Below, in pieces: positions 1 to 11,027 of a DNA stretch of 64,000 bases (position 1 is the stretch's first letter; each line of letters starts with the position of its first letter). The notes below the pieces were generated by a model. The model had not been told where the DNA came from. It did no database searches and worked only from the letters and a program-made list of their open reading frames with translations. Both the position numbers and the translations under genes were made by a program. Location: the NCBI GenBank assembly GCA_024291935.2, contig CM044320.1, forward strand, positions 31,712,001-31,776,000, read 5' to 3'. This DNA comes from Okapia johnstoni. Its lineage: Eukaryota > Chordata > Mammalia > Artiodactyla > Giraffidae.

Positions 1-543
1 GAGTGGTGTCTCCTAACACCTCTCTCCTCTGCCTGCTGACAGCTGCATAGACAGGACTGAAGCCAGATAGCAAACTACCTAAGGTGTCAGGGGTGAAGGG
101 TGGAGAAGGAAGGACAGGTACCATTTAAGTTAAGCACCCATTTTCCAGGCTGCATGTCAAAGGAACTCAGACACGTTCAGAAGACATCAGGCTGCATTGA
201 ATGAGAAAGGCAAATAGACTGAAGAGGGTCTGAGTTGCCCTTTCTCCACCCATTGAAGGAGGAAGGTCTATTATGACCCCCTTGAAAACTTTACCCTAGG
301 AGTGCCCTGCCAACAGTCACTTACCCAGTTTCACTGTCTTCACTGTTCTACAGTTTGTTCTTTAAGCCATAATAACCTTCAGAGCAGTGGGGCTATCCCA
401 TGACCGAATGACATAAATATAATCCAGGTAATATCTATTGAATGCCTACCATATTCCAAACTCCATGGTTCACATAATCATTTCATGTAACCCACAGAAG
501 TCTGCAAAGTTGTTGCTGCTATAGAATATGTATATGTATGTTT
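1..543. other. Non-coding sequence, no recognised feature
   Basis: No open frame of note and no repeat family that I recognise. Composition is ordinary, moving to AT-rich at the right edge where the dinucleotide repeat begins. Confidence 0.5.
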
Positions 544-565
544 TATATATATATATATATATATA
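544..565. repeat. (TA)n microsatellite
   Basis: Uninterrupted alternating TA of about 22 bp, followed by a looser AT/GT-rich stretch to about 608. A likely length-polymorphic locus. Confidence 0.85.
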
Positions 566-607
566 AATTCATTTTTATACACTTAAATATATATGTGTGT
601 ATATATT

Positions 608-712
608 TAAATTTAGATGTGGAAACTGAGGTTTATGAAGGTTAAGCCACACAAGTCAAAGTTCACACTGCCAGTAGGTAGAACAGGATTGAAATCTACA
701 TTTGTTCATGTT
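608..712 (-). repeat. MIR SINE fragment
   Basis: The core reads like the MIR 3' region in antisense: a 'gtggaaactgaggtttatgaaggttaagccac' type block (compare the MIR 'gaggaaactgaggca...gaggttaag' core), then a 'gtcaaagttcacactgccagtaggtag' counterpart of the usual 'aaggtcacacagctagtaagtgg'. Heavily diverged, as expected for an ancient mammalian repeat. Confidence 0.6.
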
Positions 713-1623
713 CTTCCCCATTGGTTACTGTTACCATTATTATTTTGCTGAATATTCAAGTAGGACAAACATAATGTTGCAAGAATTTCTCTCTTTAATT
801 TTTGCTTTCATATTGATTTTTACCTTCTTAGTGCTTTGATACTTAATGTCATATTCGTCTAAACACTTAAGACAGACATAGTCACTCTGCGCTCTTTCAA
901 ATATTCATGATTGCGAATGCCACTTAACATCTTTAAGATTTCAGTCTACTTCAGGGGAAAGCACTTCACTGACAAAAGACAGTGTCCCTGAAGAGCAAAC
1001 AAAACTCTCACTGAAGAATTGTGGAGGAGAACAAAGATTACATTTTGTACCATATAAGGAATCTCAAACAAGTTAGTATTCAATAAATACTAAAGGATAT
1101 ACCAATTGAACTTAAATTACCATTCAACATTTCAGGCTAATTTTATACCTTAATGAAACGGATACCTTTTTCATAATGGTCGAAAGAAATGATTAAAATT
1201 GCTCCTCCTATTCTGTATTTATAAGATATTGGAGCCCTTGCTCTCGCCACTCCCCCACCCCCACCCCACAGTATATTTAAACCTTTATGCTCATTTTTGA
1301 AAAGAAAAGAAAATCAGATAAACAGTGATTTCCCCAAGGCAATACAAAGATTGCAGGTGAATTAATAGCTCCTGGTTTTGTCAACTTATGCTTTAGGTCT
1401 ATGCCCCAATTTTTTGTTTCAAAGAGAAATGTATTTTTGCTCATTCTTCACATCATAGGTGAAGATATAAAGACATTCAAGCCCCTGGTTTAGCACAACA
1501 TAAGGAGGTATTTTGCTTTAATAGTAGTCAAACTAGATGATTTCTGAGATTTCTTACAAATCTGATATTACTTCAGGAGGAGAGCATTTAATACTAAAAA
1601 CAAATAAATATATAATATAGATT
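713..1623. other. AT-rich non-coding sequence
   Basis: No gene or repeat recognised. Includes a short C-rich run near 1252-1268. The right edge is the 10-bp target-site duplication of the BovB insertion that follows. Confidence 0.5.
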
Positions 1624-1633
1624 AATATCTTTT

Positions 1634-2424
1634 CAATAATCTCAGATATGCAGATAACACCACCCTTATGGCAGAAAGTGAAGAAGAACTAAAGAGCCTC
1701 TTGATGAAAGTGAAAGAGAGTGAAAAAGTTGGCTTAAAGCTCAACATTGAGAAAACTAAGATCATGTCATCCAGTTCCATCACTTCATGGGAAATAGATG
1801 GAAAAACAGTGGAAACAGTGGCAGACTTTACTTTTTTGGGCTCAAAGATCACTGTAGATGGTGACTACAGCCATGAAATTAAAAGAGGCTTGCTCCTTGG
1901 AAGGAAAGTTGTGACCAACCTAGACAGCATATTAAAAAGCAGAGACATTACTTTGCCCACAAAGGTCCGTCTAGTCAAGGCTATGGTTTTTCCAGTAGTC
2001 ATGTATGGATGTGAGAATTGGACTATAAAGAAAGCTGAGCACAGAAGAATTGATGCTTTTGAACTGTGGTGTTGGAGAAGACTCTTGAGAGTCCCTTGGA
2101 CTGCAAGGAGATCCAACCAGTCCATCCTAAAAGAGATCAGTCCTGGGTGTTCATTGGAAGGACTGATGTTGAAGCTGAAACTCCAATCCTTTGGCCACCT
2201 GATGTGAAGAGATGACTCATTGGAAAAGACCCTGATGCTGGGAAGAATTGAAGGCGGGAGGAGAAGGGAATGACAGAGGATGAGATCGTTGGATGGCATC
2301 ACTGACTCAATGGACATGATTTGAGTAAACTCCAGGAATTGGTTATGGACAGGGAGGCCTGGCGTGCTGCAGTCTATGGGGTCGCAAAGAGTCAGACACT
2401 GAGCGACTGAACTGAACTGAACTG
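1634..2424 (+). mobile_element. BovB LINE, 5'-truncated
   Basis: A 3' fragment of an RTE-type BovB element of about 790 bp. It starts inside the reverse transcriptase domain and ends in the diagnostic ACTGA-repeat tail. It is bounded by a direct repeat AATATCTTTT at 1624-1633 and 2425-2434, which I take as its target-site duplication. BovB 3' ends are also the recognition tails that Bov-tA SINEs borrow. Confidence 0.93.
1640..2207 (+). pseudogene. BovB reverse transcriptase C-terminal remnant
   Basis: The frame from the start of the element reads [19 protein letters not shown], the region of the RT catalytic motif. The usual YADD is YADN here, so the second catalytic aspartate is lost. Reading continues through the C-terminal region ([46 protein letters not shown]) and stops at 2205-2207, earlier than in the longer copy at 11.0 kb. 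Non-functional: it lacks the endonuclease and most of the RT. Confidence 0.9.
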
Positions 2425-2613
2425 AATATCTTTTTAAAGTGTTACCTATCTGTTATAAAATATGTGAACATTGAACACTATAGAGTTGTGGTAAACACAA
2501 AAATGTGGCATCTTCTGTCATACTTTTTTTTTTTCAAGATTTTTTTTTCATGTGGACCATTTTTAAAGTCTTTGTTGAAAGTCTTTCACAGTCTTTTTTG
2601 CAATATTGCTCCT

Positions 2614-2710
2614 GTTTTATTTATTTATTTTTTGGTCACAAGGTATATGGGATCTTGACTCCCCAACCAGGGATCAAACCCATATCCTCTGCATTGGAAG
2701 GTGAAGTTTT
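2614..2710 (-). repeat. CHR SINE, left part (split by L1)
   Basis: Antisense CHR SINE: a T-rich (A-tail) left end, then a 'ccccaaccagggatcaaa' block whose complement is the tRNA-like B box. It is interrupted after 2710 by the L1 insertion and resumes at 4138 with the 'ccactggaccaccaggga' tRNA-like head. Confidence 0.85.
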
Positions 2711-4122
2711 TTTTTTGTTTTTTTTTTTTTTTTTAATTATTATTTTTTTTATTTTAGTTGGGGGCTAATTACTTTACAATATTGTAGTAGTTTTTGCCAT
2801 ACATCGACATGAATCAGCCATGGATTCACATGTGCTCCCCCTCCCAAACCCTCCTCCCACCTCCCTCCCCCTCCCATCCCTCAGTGTCATCCCAACGCTC
2901 CATCCCTGAGCATCCGTCCCATGCATAGAACATGGAATGGTGTTCTGCATCACATATGACAATATACATGTTTCAATGTTATTGTCCCAGAACGTCCAAC
3001 CCTCACCTTCTCCCTCAGAGTCCACAGGACTGTTGTATGCATCTGTGTCTCTTATTCTGTCTCACATATAGGGTTACCATTACCATCTTTCAAATTCCAT
3101 ATACATGCATTAGTATACTGTATTGGTGCTTTTCTTTCTGGCTCACTTCACTCTGTATAATGGGCTCCAGTTTCATCCATCTCAATAGAACGGATTCAAA
3201 TGTATTCTTTTTAATGGCTGAGTAATATTCCATTGTGTATATGTGCCACAGCTTCCTTATCCATTCGTCTGCCGATGGACATCTAGGTTGCTTCCATGTC
3301 CTGGCTATTGTAAACAGTGCTGCGATGAACATTGGGGTACACGCGTCTCTTTCAATTCTGGTTTCCTCGGTGTATATGCCTAGCAGTGGGATTGCTGGGT
3401 CATATGGCAGTTCTATTCCCAGTTTTTTAAGGAATCTCCACACTGTTCTCCATAGTGGCTGTACTAGTTTGCATTCCCACCAACAGTGTAAGAGGGTTCC
3501 CTTTTCTCCACACCCTCTCCAGCATTTATTGCTTGTAGACTTTTGGATAGCGGCCATTCTGACTGGTGTGTAATGGTACCTCATTGTGGTTTTGATTTGC
3601 ATTTCTCTAATAATGAGTGATGTTGAGCATCTTTTCATGTGTTTGTTAGCCATCTGTATGTCTTCTTTGGAGAAATGTCTGTTTAGTTCTTTGGCCCATT
3701 TTTTGATTGGGTCGTTTATTTTTCTGGAATTCAGCTGCAGGAGTTGCTTGTATATTTTTGAGATTAATTGTTTGTCTGTTGCTTCGTTTGCTATTATTTT
3801 CTCCCATTCTGAAGGCTGTCTTTTCACCTTGCTTATAGTTTCCTTTGTTGTGCAAAAGCTTTTAATTTTGATTAGGTCCCATTTGTTTATTTTTGCTTTT
3901 ATTTCCAATATTCTGGGGGGTGGGTCATAGAGGATCCTGCTGTGATTTATGTCGGAGAGTGTTTTGCCTATGTTTTCCTCTAGGAGTTTTATAGTTTCTG
4001 GTCTTACATTTAGATCTTTAATCCATTTTGAGTTTATTTTTGTGTATGGTGTTAGGAAGTGTTCTAGTTTCATTCTTTTACAAGTGGTTGACCAGTTTTC
4101 CCAGCACCACTTGTTAAAGAGA
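2711..4122 (-). mobile_element. Young 5'-truncated L1 (ruminant L1)
   Basis: An antisense L1 with a poly-T left end (the A tail) at about 2711-2755, a 3' UTR, and the C-terminal third of ORF2 up to 4122. It is flanked by a perfect 15-bp duplication GGAAGGTGAAGTTTT at 2696-2710 and 4123-4137, which splits a CHR SINE. The exact duplication, long A tail and uninterrupted coding frame all point to a recent insertion. The 5' truncation removes ORF1, the endonuclease and the RT core. Confidence 0.96.
3090..4122 (-). pseudogene. L1 ORF2p C-terminal fragment
   Basis: About 340 codons without a stop or frameshift. The C-terminal cysteine motif is visible as [18 protein letters not shown] (C-x3-C-x7-H-x4-C), followed by the conserved [16 protein letters not shown] and [10 protein letters not shown] blocks. 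The frame opens upstream to an ATG at 4151, but those first residues come from the host SINE and duplication, not from L1. With no RT or endonuclease it cannot mobilise itself. The intact frame reflects youth, not function. Confidence 0.93.
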
Positions 4123-4137
4123 GGAAGGTGAAGTTTT

Positions 4138-4160
4138 AACCACTGGACCACCAGGGAAGT
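4138..4160 (-). repeat. CHR SINE, right part
   Basis: The tRNA-like 5' head (antisense) of the CHR SINE whose body is at 2614-2710. The two pieces join cleanly when the L1 and one copy of the duplication are removed. Confidence 0.85.
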
Positions 4161-4387
4161 AATACCTGCTGTCTTACTTTAAATGAGTTCCCCGGTGATT
4201 ATGTCAGAGCCAATTTATCTCCCAATTTCAAAGGTAAAACTTCTTCTCCCTCACCCTAGATGTTGCTTCTAGATACGAACTGCCAAGATCTTGAGGGTCT
4301 CCACACTCCACAAGCTCTCTGCACACCTGGCCACAGGCTCAAGGAGAGGCATGGAAACCAATTTGAGTAATGGTAGTACTTACATTG

Positions 4388-4492
4388 TCTTTCCTGGTGG
4401 CTCAGTTGGTAAAGAGACTGCCTGCAATGCGGGGCCTGATGGGCTACAGTCCATTGGGTTGCAAAGAGTCGGACACAACTGAGCAAGTAACA
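4388..4492 (+). repeat. Bov-tA SINE with internal deletion
   Basis: The tRNA-like head ('ctttcctggtggctcagttg', 'ctgcctgcaatgcgggg') joins directly to the BovB-like 3' part ('gggctacagtcca', 'gcaaagagtcggacacaact'). The middle, about 90 bp present in other copies, is missing. Confidence 0.85.
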
Positions 4493-4494
4493 CA

Positions 4495-5143
4495 CACGTG
4501 AGAATGGAGTTAACAGGCAGAGAAAAGTGAAGATAGGCTAGAGCTAGTCATGAGCCCTGGCTCTTCGAGTCCTCCAGCCCCCCTCACTCACTTGGTCCTC
4601 CAAAAGCCTGGTTATAGAAGCAAATAAATTTCCCTATTTGTTTAAGATGGATCAAATTGGGTTTCTGTCACTAATATCCATTAGCCTTGACTAATGTTTC
4701 TAGAGAAGGGGTTTGGAGGATTCCATTTTCAATTTTATGCATTAATTATATTACTCAGAATTTTTTTTGGCTGCAGATGATAGAAACTCTACTTGAGCTA
4801 ACGTAAGCAAAGAGAATTTACTGGATCATGTTTTCAAATGTATCAAGGGTATGAGTGAAGCTGGCCTAAGGAATATCTGGAGTCAAGAATCTAAATGCCA
4901 TCAACAATCTCTACTATTTTTTCTTTCTGGATCTCAGCTGTCTAACTCCTTAATTACAGGCTTGCTTTTTTCACCTGTGGGGACATGGCCATTGTTGGGA
5001 GATTCTAGGCCTAGCTGTTTACAATATCAGAGAACAAAGTTCTTCCTTCCCCATCTTGGGTCGGCGAAAATCTCAAGAAAGGATTCTGATTGGCCTGGTT
5101 TTGGTCACCTGCCCATTCCTGCACCAATTACAAGAATATAGGT
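4495..5143. other. Non-coding; diverged repeat-like sequence
   Basis: No gene. The 4750-5140 stretch has the feel of an old interspersed repeat (short 'ctgattggcctgg...ggtcacctgccca' phrase), but I cannot assign a family. Confidence 0.35.
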
Positions 5144-5361
5144 GCTGAAAGTGAAAGTGTTAGTCACTCAGTAGTGTAGGACTCTTTGTGACACTATGGA
5201 CTGTGGCCCACCAGGCTCCTCTGTCCATTAAATTCTCCAGGCAAGAATACTAGAGTGGGTTGCCATTTCCTTCTCCAGGGGATCTTCCAGACCCGGGGAT
5301 GGAACCTGGGTCTCCCACATTGCAAGCAGATTCTTTACCATCTGAGCCACCAGGGAAGCCC
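5144..5361 (-). repeat. Bov-tA SINE
   Basis: Full-length antisense copy. The left end has the 'gtgaaagtgaaagtgtta' type tail, then the BovB-like body ('ctctttgtgac...ggactgtggcccaccagg'), and the tRNA-like head ends at 'gagccaccagggaagcccc'. Bov-tA SINEs are transcribed by Pol III and depend on BovB proteins for insertion. The tail marks a subfamily also seen at 19.4, 21.1, 23.7 and 59.0 kb. Confidence 0.95.
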
Positions 5362-5884
5362 CTGTTCCCATAGACAGGTTCTTTTCCATTGGGAATGAAA
5401 TTGGGCCCTGACAGTTCAAGAAGCATCTTTCTCCTCTTAACAGAAGCCAGCTCCAAAAAACCCTCAGCAAGCACGTTGATTTGTTCGATTTGAGTCACAG
5501 TCTAATCTATGAACTAACCACTTTGGCCAGGGACTCTGGGGCAGCACAGTTAAGCAATTCCTGCAGCCCAAGAGATAGAATTGAAAATAAAATGGCGGCT
5601 TCCATTTGGAACAACTGACAAGAGCAAGAAGACAGTGGTTTATTAGGGAGTGTGGCTTGTTTCCAGAAGAGAAGAAAGGTGGGGAGTAGATAACTGTTCA
5701 TACACCCTCTGTTAACAGTTTGATGCATACCTTCCTTTTCTCTCATGAGCAAATGTAGAAAAATAGGAAAATTCCAATGTATCTGCTCATGCTGGATGCA
5801 TACCAACACTCAAAACAAAGCATGTCCAGAATCTACATTTCTCTGTGAGAAGGTGACATATCATTCTATATCTGCTATTAATGC

Positions 5885-6086
5885 GTGTGTGCTCAGTCAT
5901 GTCTGACTGTTTGCAACCCCACTGACTGTAGCTCACCAGGTTTCTCTGTTCAAGGGATTCTCCATGCAAGAATACTGGAGTGGGTTGCCATTTCCACCTC
6001 CAGGAGACCTTTCTGACCCAGGGATCGAACTTGTGTCTCCCTCACTGGCAGGCAGATTCTTTACCACTGAGCCACCTAGGAAGCCC
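5885..6086 (-). repeat. Bov-tA SINE
   Basis: Near full-length antisense copy ending in the tRNA-like head 'ccactgagccacctaggaag'. It differs from the neighbouring copies by scattered substitutions. Confidence 0.93.
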
Positions 6087-6523
6087 TATGTTTGGACAAA
6101 CTGTCCCTGTTTCTAATAGGAGGCATTCTGTTTTGTTTTAGGATCAGGAGAAAACCGGAATTCTCTCTAAAGAATTTGGAGCTACAGGCATAACCCTGAG
6201 GACTGGAGTTGAATTCCTTGCCTAACTTTTGGCAGAGGACATCGTCCTTAAACAGTGTTACAAAGATATCCTTGAGATAAAATTCTGAGATGACTCTGTC
6301 ACTTCTGCCACATCCCTTAACATATGTTCCTAGCATAGTTTTAGGTGAATGGCATATTCTCGATGAACAGATCAGTAATTGTCTTGGAATCTAAAATAGG
6401 TATGTATTTTCACCAGGCCTTTGCTGTTCACTGGAGAAATTACATATTTGTGTGTATATATGTGTAATATTACATATATATTTTACATATATGTAATATG
6501 ATATACATTATATATAATATACA
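6087..6523. other. Non-coding sequence, AT-rich right half
   Basis: No gene recognised. From about 6440 the sequence is (TA/TG)-rich low-complexity DNA, which continues on the far side of the SINE (6729-6840), so the SINE landed in an AT-rich tract. Confidence 0.5.
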
Positions 6524-6728
6524 AGGGATTCTCAGGTGGCTCAGTGGTAAAGAATTCACATGCCAATGTAGGAGCCGTGAGTTCAACCCCTGATCCAGGA
6601 AGATCCCCTGGAAGAGGAAATGGCAACTCACTCCAGTATTCTTGCCAAGTCCCCTGGACAGAGGAGCCTGGCAGGCTATAGAACATGGGGTTGCAAAGAG
6701 TCTGACATGACTGAGCATGCACACACGC
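6524..6728 (+). repeat. Bov-tA SINE
   Basis: Sense copy: 'ggattctcaggtggctcagtgg' head, B-box-like 'gagttcaacccctga', BovB-like tail ending 'gacatgactgagcatgcac'. Inserted in an AT-rich microsatellite-like tract. Confidence 0.93.
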
Positions 6729-6904
6729 ATATATAATATACTATATAATATACAATGTATATCATATTACATACTAAATATATAATGACTACATAGATAT
6801 AATATAAAAAATATTTAATGTATAATGCAAATACATTATGTTTGAAAAGAAAGTAATGCTTTTGCATTCTGATAACATTCAAAAATTATCTGGAAGGCTT
6901 TACA

Positions 6905-7575
6905 GTATAAGCTGTGTAGCCAGGTTCCAAGAGTGCCCCCAGGGATTCTCACTTCCTTGGTGTTATGCTCTCATAGAGCCTCTTCTGACAATGAACAAGG
7001 CTGCTCTGTGTGACCAATAAAAGTAAGACACAGATAATTTTTTTTTCTTTTTTTAAAATTTGGCCATGCCACATAGTATGTGGGATCTTATTTCACCGAC
7101 CAGGGATCAAACCCACAGCCACTACATCAGAAGCACAGAGTCTTAATCACTGGACCACCAGGGAAGTCCCGGAGGAATGGTTTCTGAGACTAGGAGACTC
7201 TGAAGTTATGCCCTGTCTTTTAATAATAAAAGATATCATTCACTCTGGGAGAAGGCAAATGTCATGTTACGGCTGTTGACCAGCTCTATGGCGAGGCCTA
7301 CATGGGGGAGAAGCTAAGGTCTCCTGCCAACAGCTGCCACCAACTTGACAATCACGGGACTGGGTCACCGTCTGCCCCAGTCAAAACTTTTCATGAGATC
7401 AATCTCAGAGGACACCCGAGAAGCTCTTGAGAAGACTGAGCCCCAAGTGCTCGGAGAGGCCTTTTCCTAATTCCTGGTCTCTGGATAGACACTGGGAGAC
7501 ATAATACATGTTTATTGTTCTTTTAAGCCCCTAAATTGGGGTGGCTATTTGTTATACAACAATAATAACTAATAC
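6905..7575 (+). mobile_element. MLT1-type MaLR LTR fragment
   Basis: An old non-autonomous ERVL-MaLR LTR. Recognised from 'ccagggattctcacttccttggtgttatgc' type sequence on the left and the right-end block 'ttaagcccctaaattggggtgg...ttgttatacaacaataataactaataca', typical of MLT1 3' ends. It is interrupted by a CHR SINE at 7040-7170. No coding content. Confidence 0.65.
7040..7170 (-). repeat. CHR SINE
   Basis: Antisense copy: T-rich tail, 'ccgaccagggatcaaaccc' B-box complement, and 'ggaccaccagggaagtccc' head complement. It sits inside the MLT1-like LTR and is therefore younger. Confidence 0.9.
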
Positions 7576-7727
7576 ATAAACAAAACTAAATTTAACAAAT
7601 ATGTCTCAGTAAGTTTAACAACAACCTCTCCTTCTGAGGTTCATTTTAAGATGTCAGATTAGGCCACGTTACCATAAATGGACTATGTTTTCTGATTCCT
7701 TGCTCCTTCAGAGTCTATGCATAACTG

Positions 7728-7934
7728 TAAGATGCGCATGCTCAGTTGTGTCTGACTCTGCGACCCCATGGACTGTGTAGCCCACCACACTCTGCTGTCC
7801 ATGGAATTTTCCAGGCAAGAATACTGGAGTGGGCTGCCATTTCCTCCTCCAGGGGATCTTCCCGGATCAGGGGTCGAACCCAAGTCTCCTGTATTGGCAG
7901 GCAGATTCTTTACCACTGAATCACCAGGGAAATC
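7728..7934 (-). repeat. Bov-tA SINE
   Basis: Full-length antisense copy from 'gcgcatgctcagttgtgtc' to 'ccactgaatcaccaggga'. Confidence 0.94.
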
Positions 7935-8574
7935 ATCTTTAAGACGCTCTGTTTCTAATAATTAAGCATTTGTCTTCAGCCAATGAGATCTCTGTTACAG
8001 AGAGAACTACAAACACTGTTTTCTTTACCAGAAGTAAAAATTCAGGCCAGGGCTGAGGTCACCAGTAAAAGAATACGAAGTAACAGTTAGGCAATATCTC
8101 TCCACCCCACCAGACAGGTTTTCCTTTAAGCCCTAAACAGAACTAAACCTTAAAAAACACATTTAACAAAAGTGCTGCTGTTCATATATTTTGGAATTTT
8201 TGTTGTTTACTTTCACTAAGTAACCTGTTGAGAAAATGTGTGTTACTGAAATATTTTTAGTTATGTAAACTTTGTGTTAATTGCTAAAGGAAGGGGTTTC
8301 TGGAAACATTCAGGCTAATATTTGCTTTTCTGAGCACCAACTGCCCCTTAGTTACATGTTCAAAGGATTCAAAGAAAGAGCATTGAAAATTTCAAAGAAG
8401 GAAGCAATCATTTTTAAAAAAGAAATATTTTTAGAAAAATTCAGATTGATCTAGGTAGTCTAACAAAGGTAATAAATTATGCCAAGTTGATATTTAAAAT
8501 TACAGAATTTAACATGAGTAGATATAAAAATATGGCCTCTTTTTAGCTACAGAGCTTTAAAAAAATTCTTATCA
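7935..8574. other. AT-rich non-coding sequence
   Basis: No gene, RNA or repeat family recognised. Several short A-runs. Confidence 0.45.
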
Positions 8575-8830
8575 CATTAAAAATAATTGTTATTCAGAAA
8601 GTAGATTAGCCTAGGGCTGGGGGTTGAGAGAAATGGGGAATGTATGCTAATGAGTTCAAGGTTTCTTTTCTGGTTGATGAAAATGCACTAAAATTAGATT
8701 ATGGTGACGTTTGCACAGCTATGTAAATATATTAAAAATCACTGAATCACATACTAAAAATGGGTGAGTTTTGTGAAATATATCTCAATAAAGCTGCTTT
8801 TCAAAATTGTCGTGGATGACCCTGAAAACA
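8575..8830 (+). repeat. Old L1 (L1M-type) 3' UTR fragment
   Basis: Follows the familiar L1M 3' order: 'agaaagtagattag...ctagggctggggg', then 'gatgaaaatgcactaaaattaga', 'ttgcacagctatgtaaat', and 'gtgaaatatatctcaataaagctg' near the polyadenylation end. Non-coding. Confidence 0.65.
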
Positions 8831-9587
8831 TTTGGTTAAAGGATTGGCAGCGTGCAAAAAAAAATCACCCAAAGAATGGTTCTAGTTCAAACCTTGTTTT
8901 TGTCCTGCTTCTAAGTAGTTACATGTTCACAACCAAAGCTGAAATCAAATTTTAAGATGCCCTAGTGGTGCATTTTAAAAATTTTCTAACAAGAAATACA
9001 ACCAGGAGTCTTTTTTAAGCTGAAAGTTATGCTTCACTCTGTGCTCAGACAATAAATCTGATAGACTTTGAACTTGCCGTTAGAACTGAAGAGAGAATAG
9101 CTACGGTTGTTTGCAGTAACTATCAAGACAAATGTAAAACACAAAACTGAAATCCTGACAAGTGAAAAAGGCATGCCTTTCATAGACATTACTGTCACCA
9201 CAACAAAGTATATTAGAGATTTTGCATTTCAATGATTTCAAAGGATTACGAGGAAACTGTTTTTCTATAGGTTACCTTATATATGTAATGGTGACTCCAA
9301 ACAAGTCCAATTTTTTGTTCAGTTCAGTTTTTTACTTGTGACACAGTAGCAACAACAAAAAATCCTGTTAATTAGAATTTGTTGTCTGCCTGTAATACAA
9401 AAGGCTTTTGAGGGTTAGTTCTTCAGTAAAAATCCAAAGATAACTAAAGGCAACTAACTATATAATTTTACACATTTGCAAGTTAATTAAAAGCTTCTTA
9501 AATACTCTAGGCCCAATTGTACATTTTATTTTAAAATATAAAATTTATCATGAAAACATAGTATTTAAAATAAAATATAATGTATAT
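8831..9587. other. AT-rich non-coding sequence
   Basis: No gene or recognised repeat. The last bases contain the first copy of the next BovB target-site duplication. Confidence 0.45.
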
Positions 9588-9597
9588 AATGAAAGAA

Positions 9598-9869
9598 TTG
9601 GAAGGACCGATGCTGAAGCTGGAGCTCCAATACTTTGGCCACCTGATACGAACAGCCAACTCACAGGAAAAGACCCTGATGCTGGGAAAGACTGAAGGCA
9701 AAAGGAGAATGGGGAGGCAGAGGATGAGATGGTTAGGTAGCATCATTACCTCAATGGACATGAGTGTAAGCAAATTCTGGGAGATAGTGGAGGACAGAGG
9801 AGCCTGGCGTGCTGCAGTCCATGGGGTCGCAAAGAGTCAGACATGACTTAGTGACTGAAGAACAACAAC
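9598..9869 (+). mobile_element. BovB LINE 3' end fragment
   Basis: About 270 bp covering the last coding stretch (the FGHLI / KTLMLGK / GRQRMRW region) and the 3' end, tail 'gactgaagaacaacaacaa'. Flanked by AATGAAAGAA at 9588-9597 and 9870-9879, so an independent 5'-truncated insertion. It also splits older L1-like sequence from the AT-rich DNA to its left. Confidence 0.9.
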
Positions 9870-10017
9870 AATGAAAGAAGCCAGAAACAAAAGACGCTGC
9901 TGGATAATTCTATTTATATCAGGTTCTGGAAAAGCAAAAGTAGAGGAACAGAAAACAGATCAGTGCTTCCCAGGAGCTGAAGGAGAAGGACAGTGACTGC
10001 AGAGGCACATTAGGACC

Positions 10018-10125
10018 TTTTTTGGGGGCTGCACCCCACAGCACATGAGATCTTAGTTCCCCGACCAGTGACGGAAGCCACATTGGAAGTATAGAGTCTT
10101 AACCACTGGACTGCCTAGTAAGTCC
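10018..10125 (-). repeat. CHR SINE
   Basis: Antisense: 'tttttgggggctgcac' body, 'ttccccgaccagtgacgga' B-box region (altered), head ending 'ccactggactgcctagtaag'. Confidence 0.85.
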
Positions 10126-10177
10126 TTCTGAGCTGAAGAAAATGTTCTGTATCGTGACTACGGCTGTCATTTCTTTT

Positions 10178-10486
10178 TAAAAAAAGACTATTTATTTACT
10201 GGCTGCACTGGGTCTTCGTTGCTCCATGCAGGCTTTCTTTAGTTCCAGCGAGCAGAGGCTACTTTCTAGTTGTGGTGCACAAGCTTCTCACTGGGGTGGC
10301 CTCTCCTGTTGTGGAACACAGGCTCTAGGCTTCTGTGCTTCAGTAGTTGTAGCACCTGGGCTCAGTGATTGTGGCACACAGGCTGAGTTGCCATTGGGCG
10401 TGTGGAATCTTCCCAGACCAGGGATCAAACTTGTGTCCCCTGCATCGGCAGGTGGCTTCCTAATCACTGGACCACCAGGGAAGTCC
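10178..10486 (-). repeat. CHR SINE, long form
   Basis: Antisense copy of about 310 bp with the extended body typical of the long CHR type ('ggctgcactgggtcttcgtt', repeated 'tgtggcacacaggct' phrases) and the head ending 'ggaccaccagggaagtcc'. An open frame of 104 codons across it is an accident of the repeat. Confidence 0.9.
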
Positions 10487-10570
10487 AGTCGTCATTCCTT
10501 GACTTTGTGCATTGTCAAAACTCGTGAAACTGAACGTTAAAAGGGATAAATTGTAACTTGAAATCTAAGT

Positions 10571-11013
10571 AAATATACGATAAAATTAGACTTAACTAGT
10601 TTGAACAAAGAGTATGCTGTTAGAGTTAACTAAATGATGCTGAAAATACATTACATCAGAAGGAAAACTGAGTCTACAGGTAATGGAGGTTTTATGTTGT
10701 CCCAAAACTTTTTATCTTCATTGTAGAAAACTTGATGAGAATAAGTTTTTAAAAGGCAGTCTGGATGGAAATCTTAACCCGATCAGCTAAAATTAGTTCC
10801 TACAATCCCCATGAACAAACATTTTACAAGGTACTTAACCTTCATCACTCACTTGATTATTTATCATTTGCTGCATCCTCTTATAATTTGTATATTGCTT
10901 TTATTATTACAACTATTTAATAGCTGTAATTTATGAAAGACCTACTAATATAAGGCCTACTGAGCCATTCTCTCACCATTTTCCCTTTCTCTGTGTCTCT
11001 CTTTGTATATATA
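10571..11013. other. AT-rich non-coding sequence
   Basis: Nothing recognised. Confidence 0.45.
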
Positions 11014-11027
11014 TGGCAATTTTTAAA

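Larger units (their letters stand above)
9880..10570 (+). repeat. Old L1M-type 3' UTR, split by two CHR SINEs
   Basis: Three pieces join into one L1M-like 3' end: 9880-10017 ('aacagaaaacagatcagtgcttcccagg'), 10126-10177 ('gaaaatgttctgtatcgtgac'), and 10487-10570 ('ttgtcaaaactcgtgaaactgaac', 'taaaagggataaattgta'). The SINEs between them are therefore younger. Confidence 0.6.

Noticed and set aside
3235..3930. Hydrophobic plus-strand frames that look like membrane proteins
   Set aside because: They are antisense to the L1 ORF2 C-terminal coding sequence.
5341..5361. tRNA-like A and B boxes at many places as tRNA genes
   Set aside because: They are the tRNA-Glu-like heads of Bov-tA and CHR SINEs and lack a full tRNA fold.
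10226..10540. 104-codon frame in a GC-moderate stretch
   Set aside because: Lies almost entirely in a long CHR SINE.
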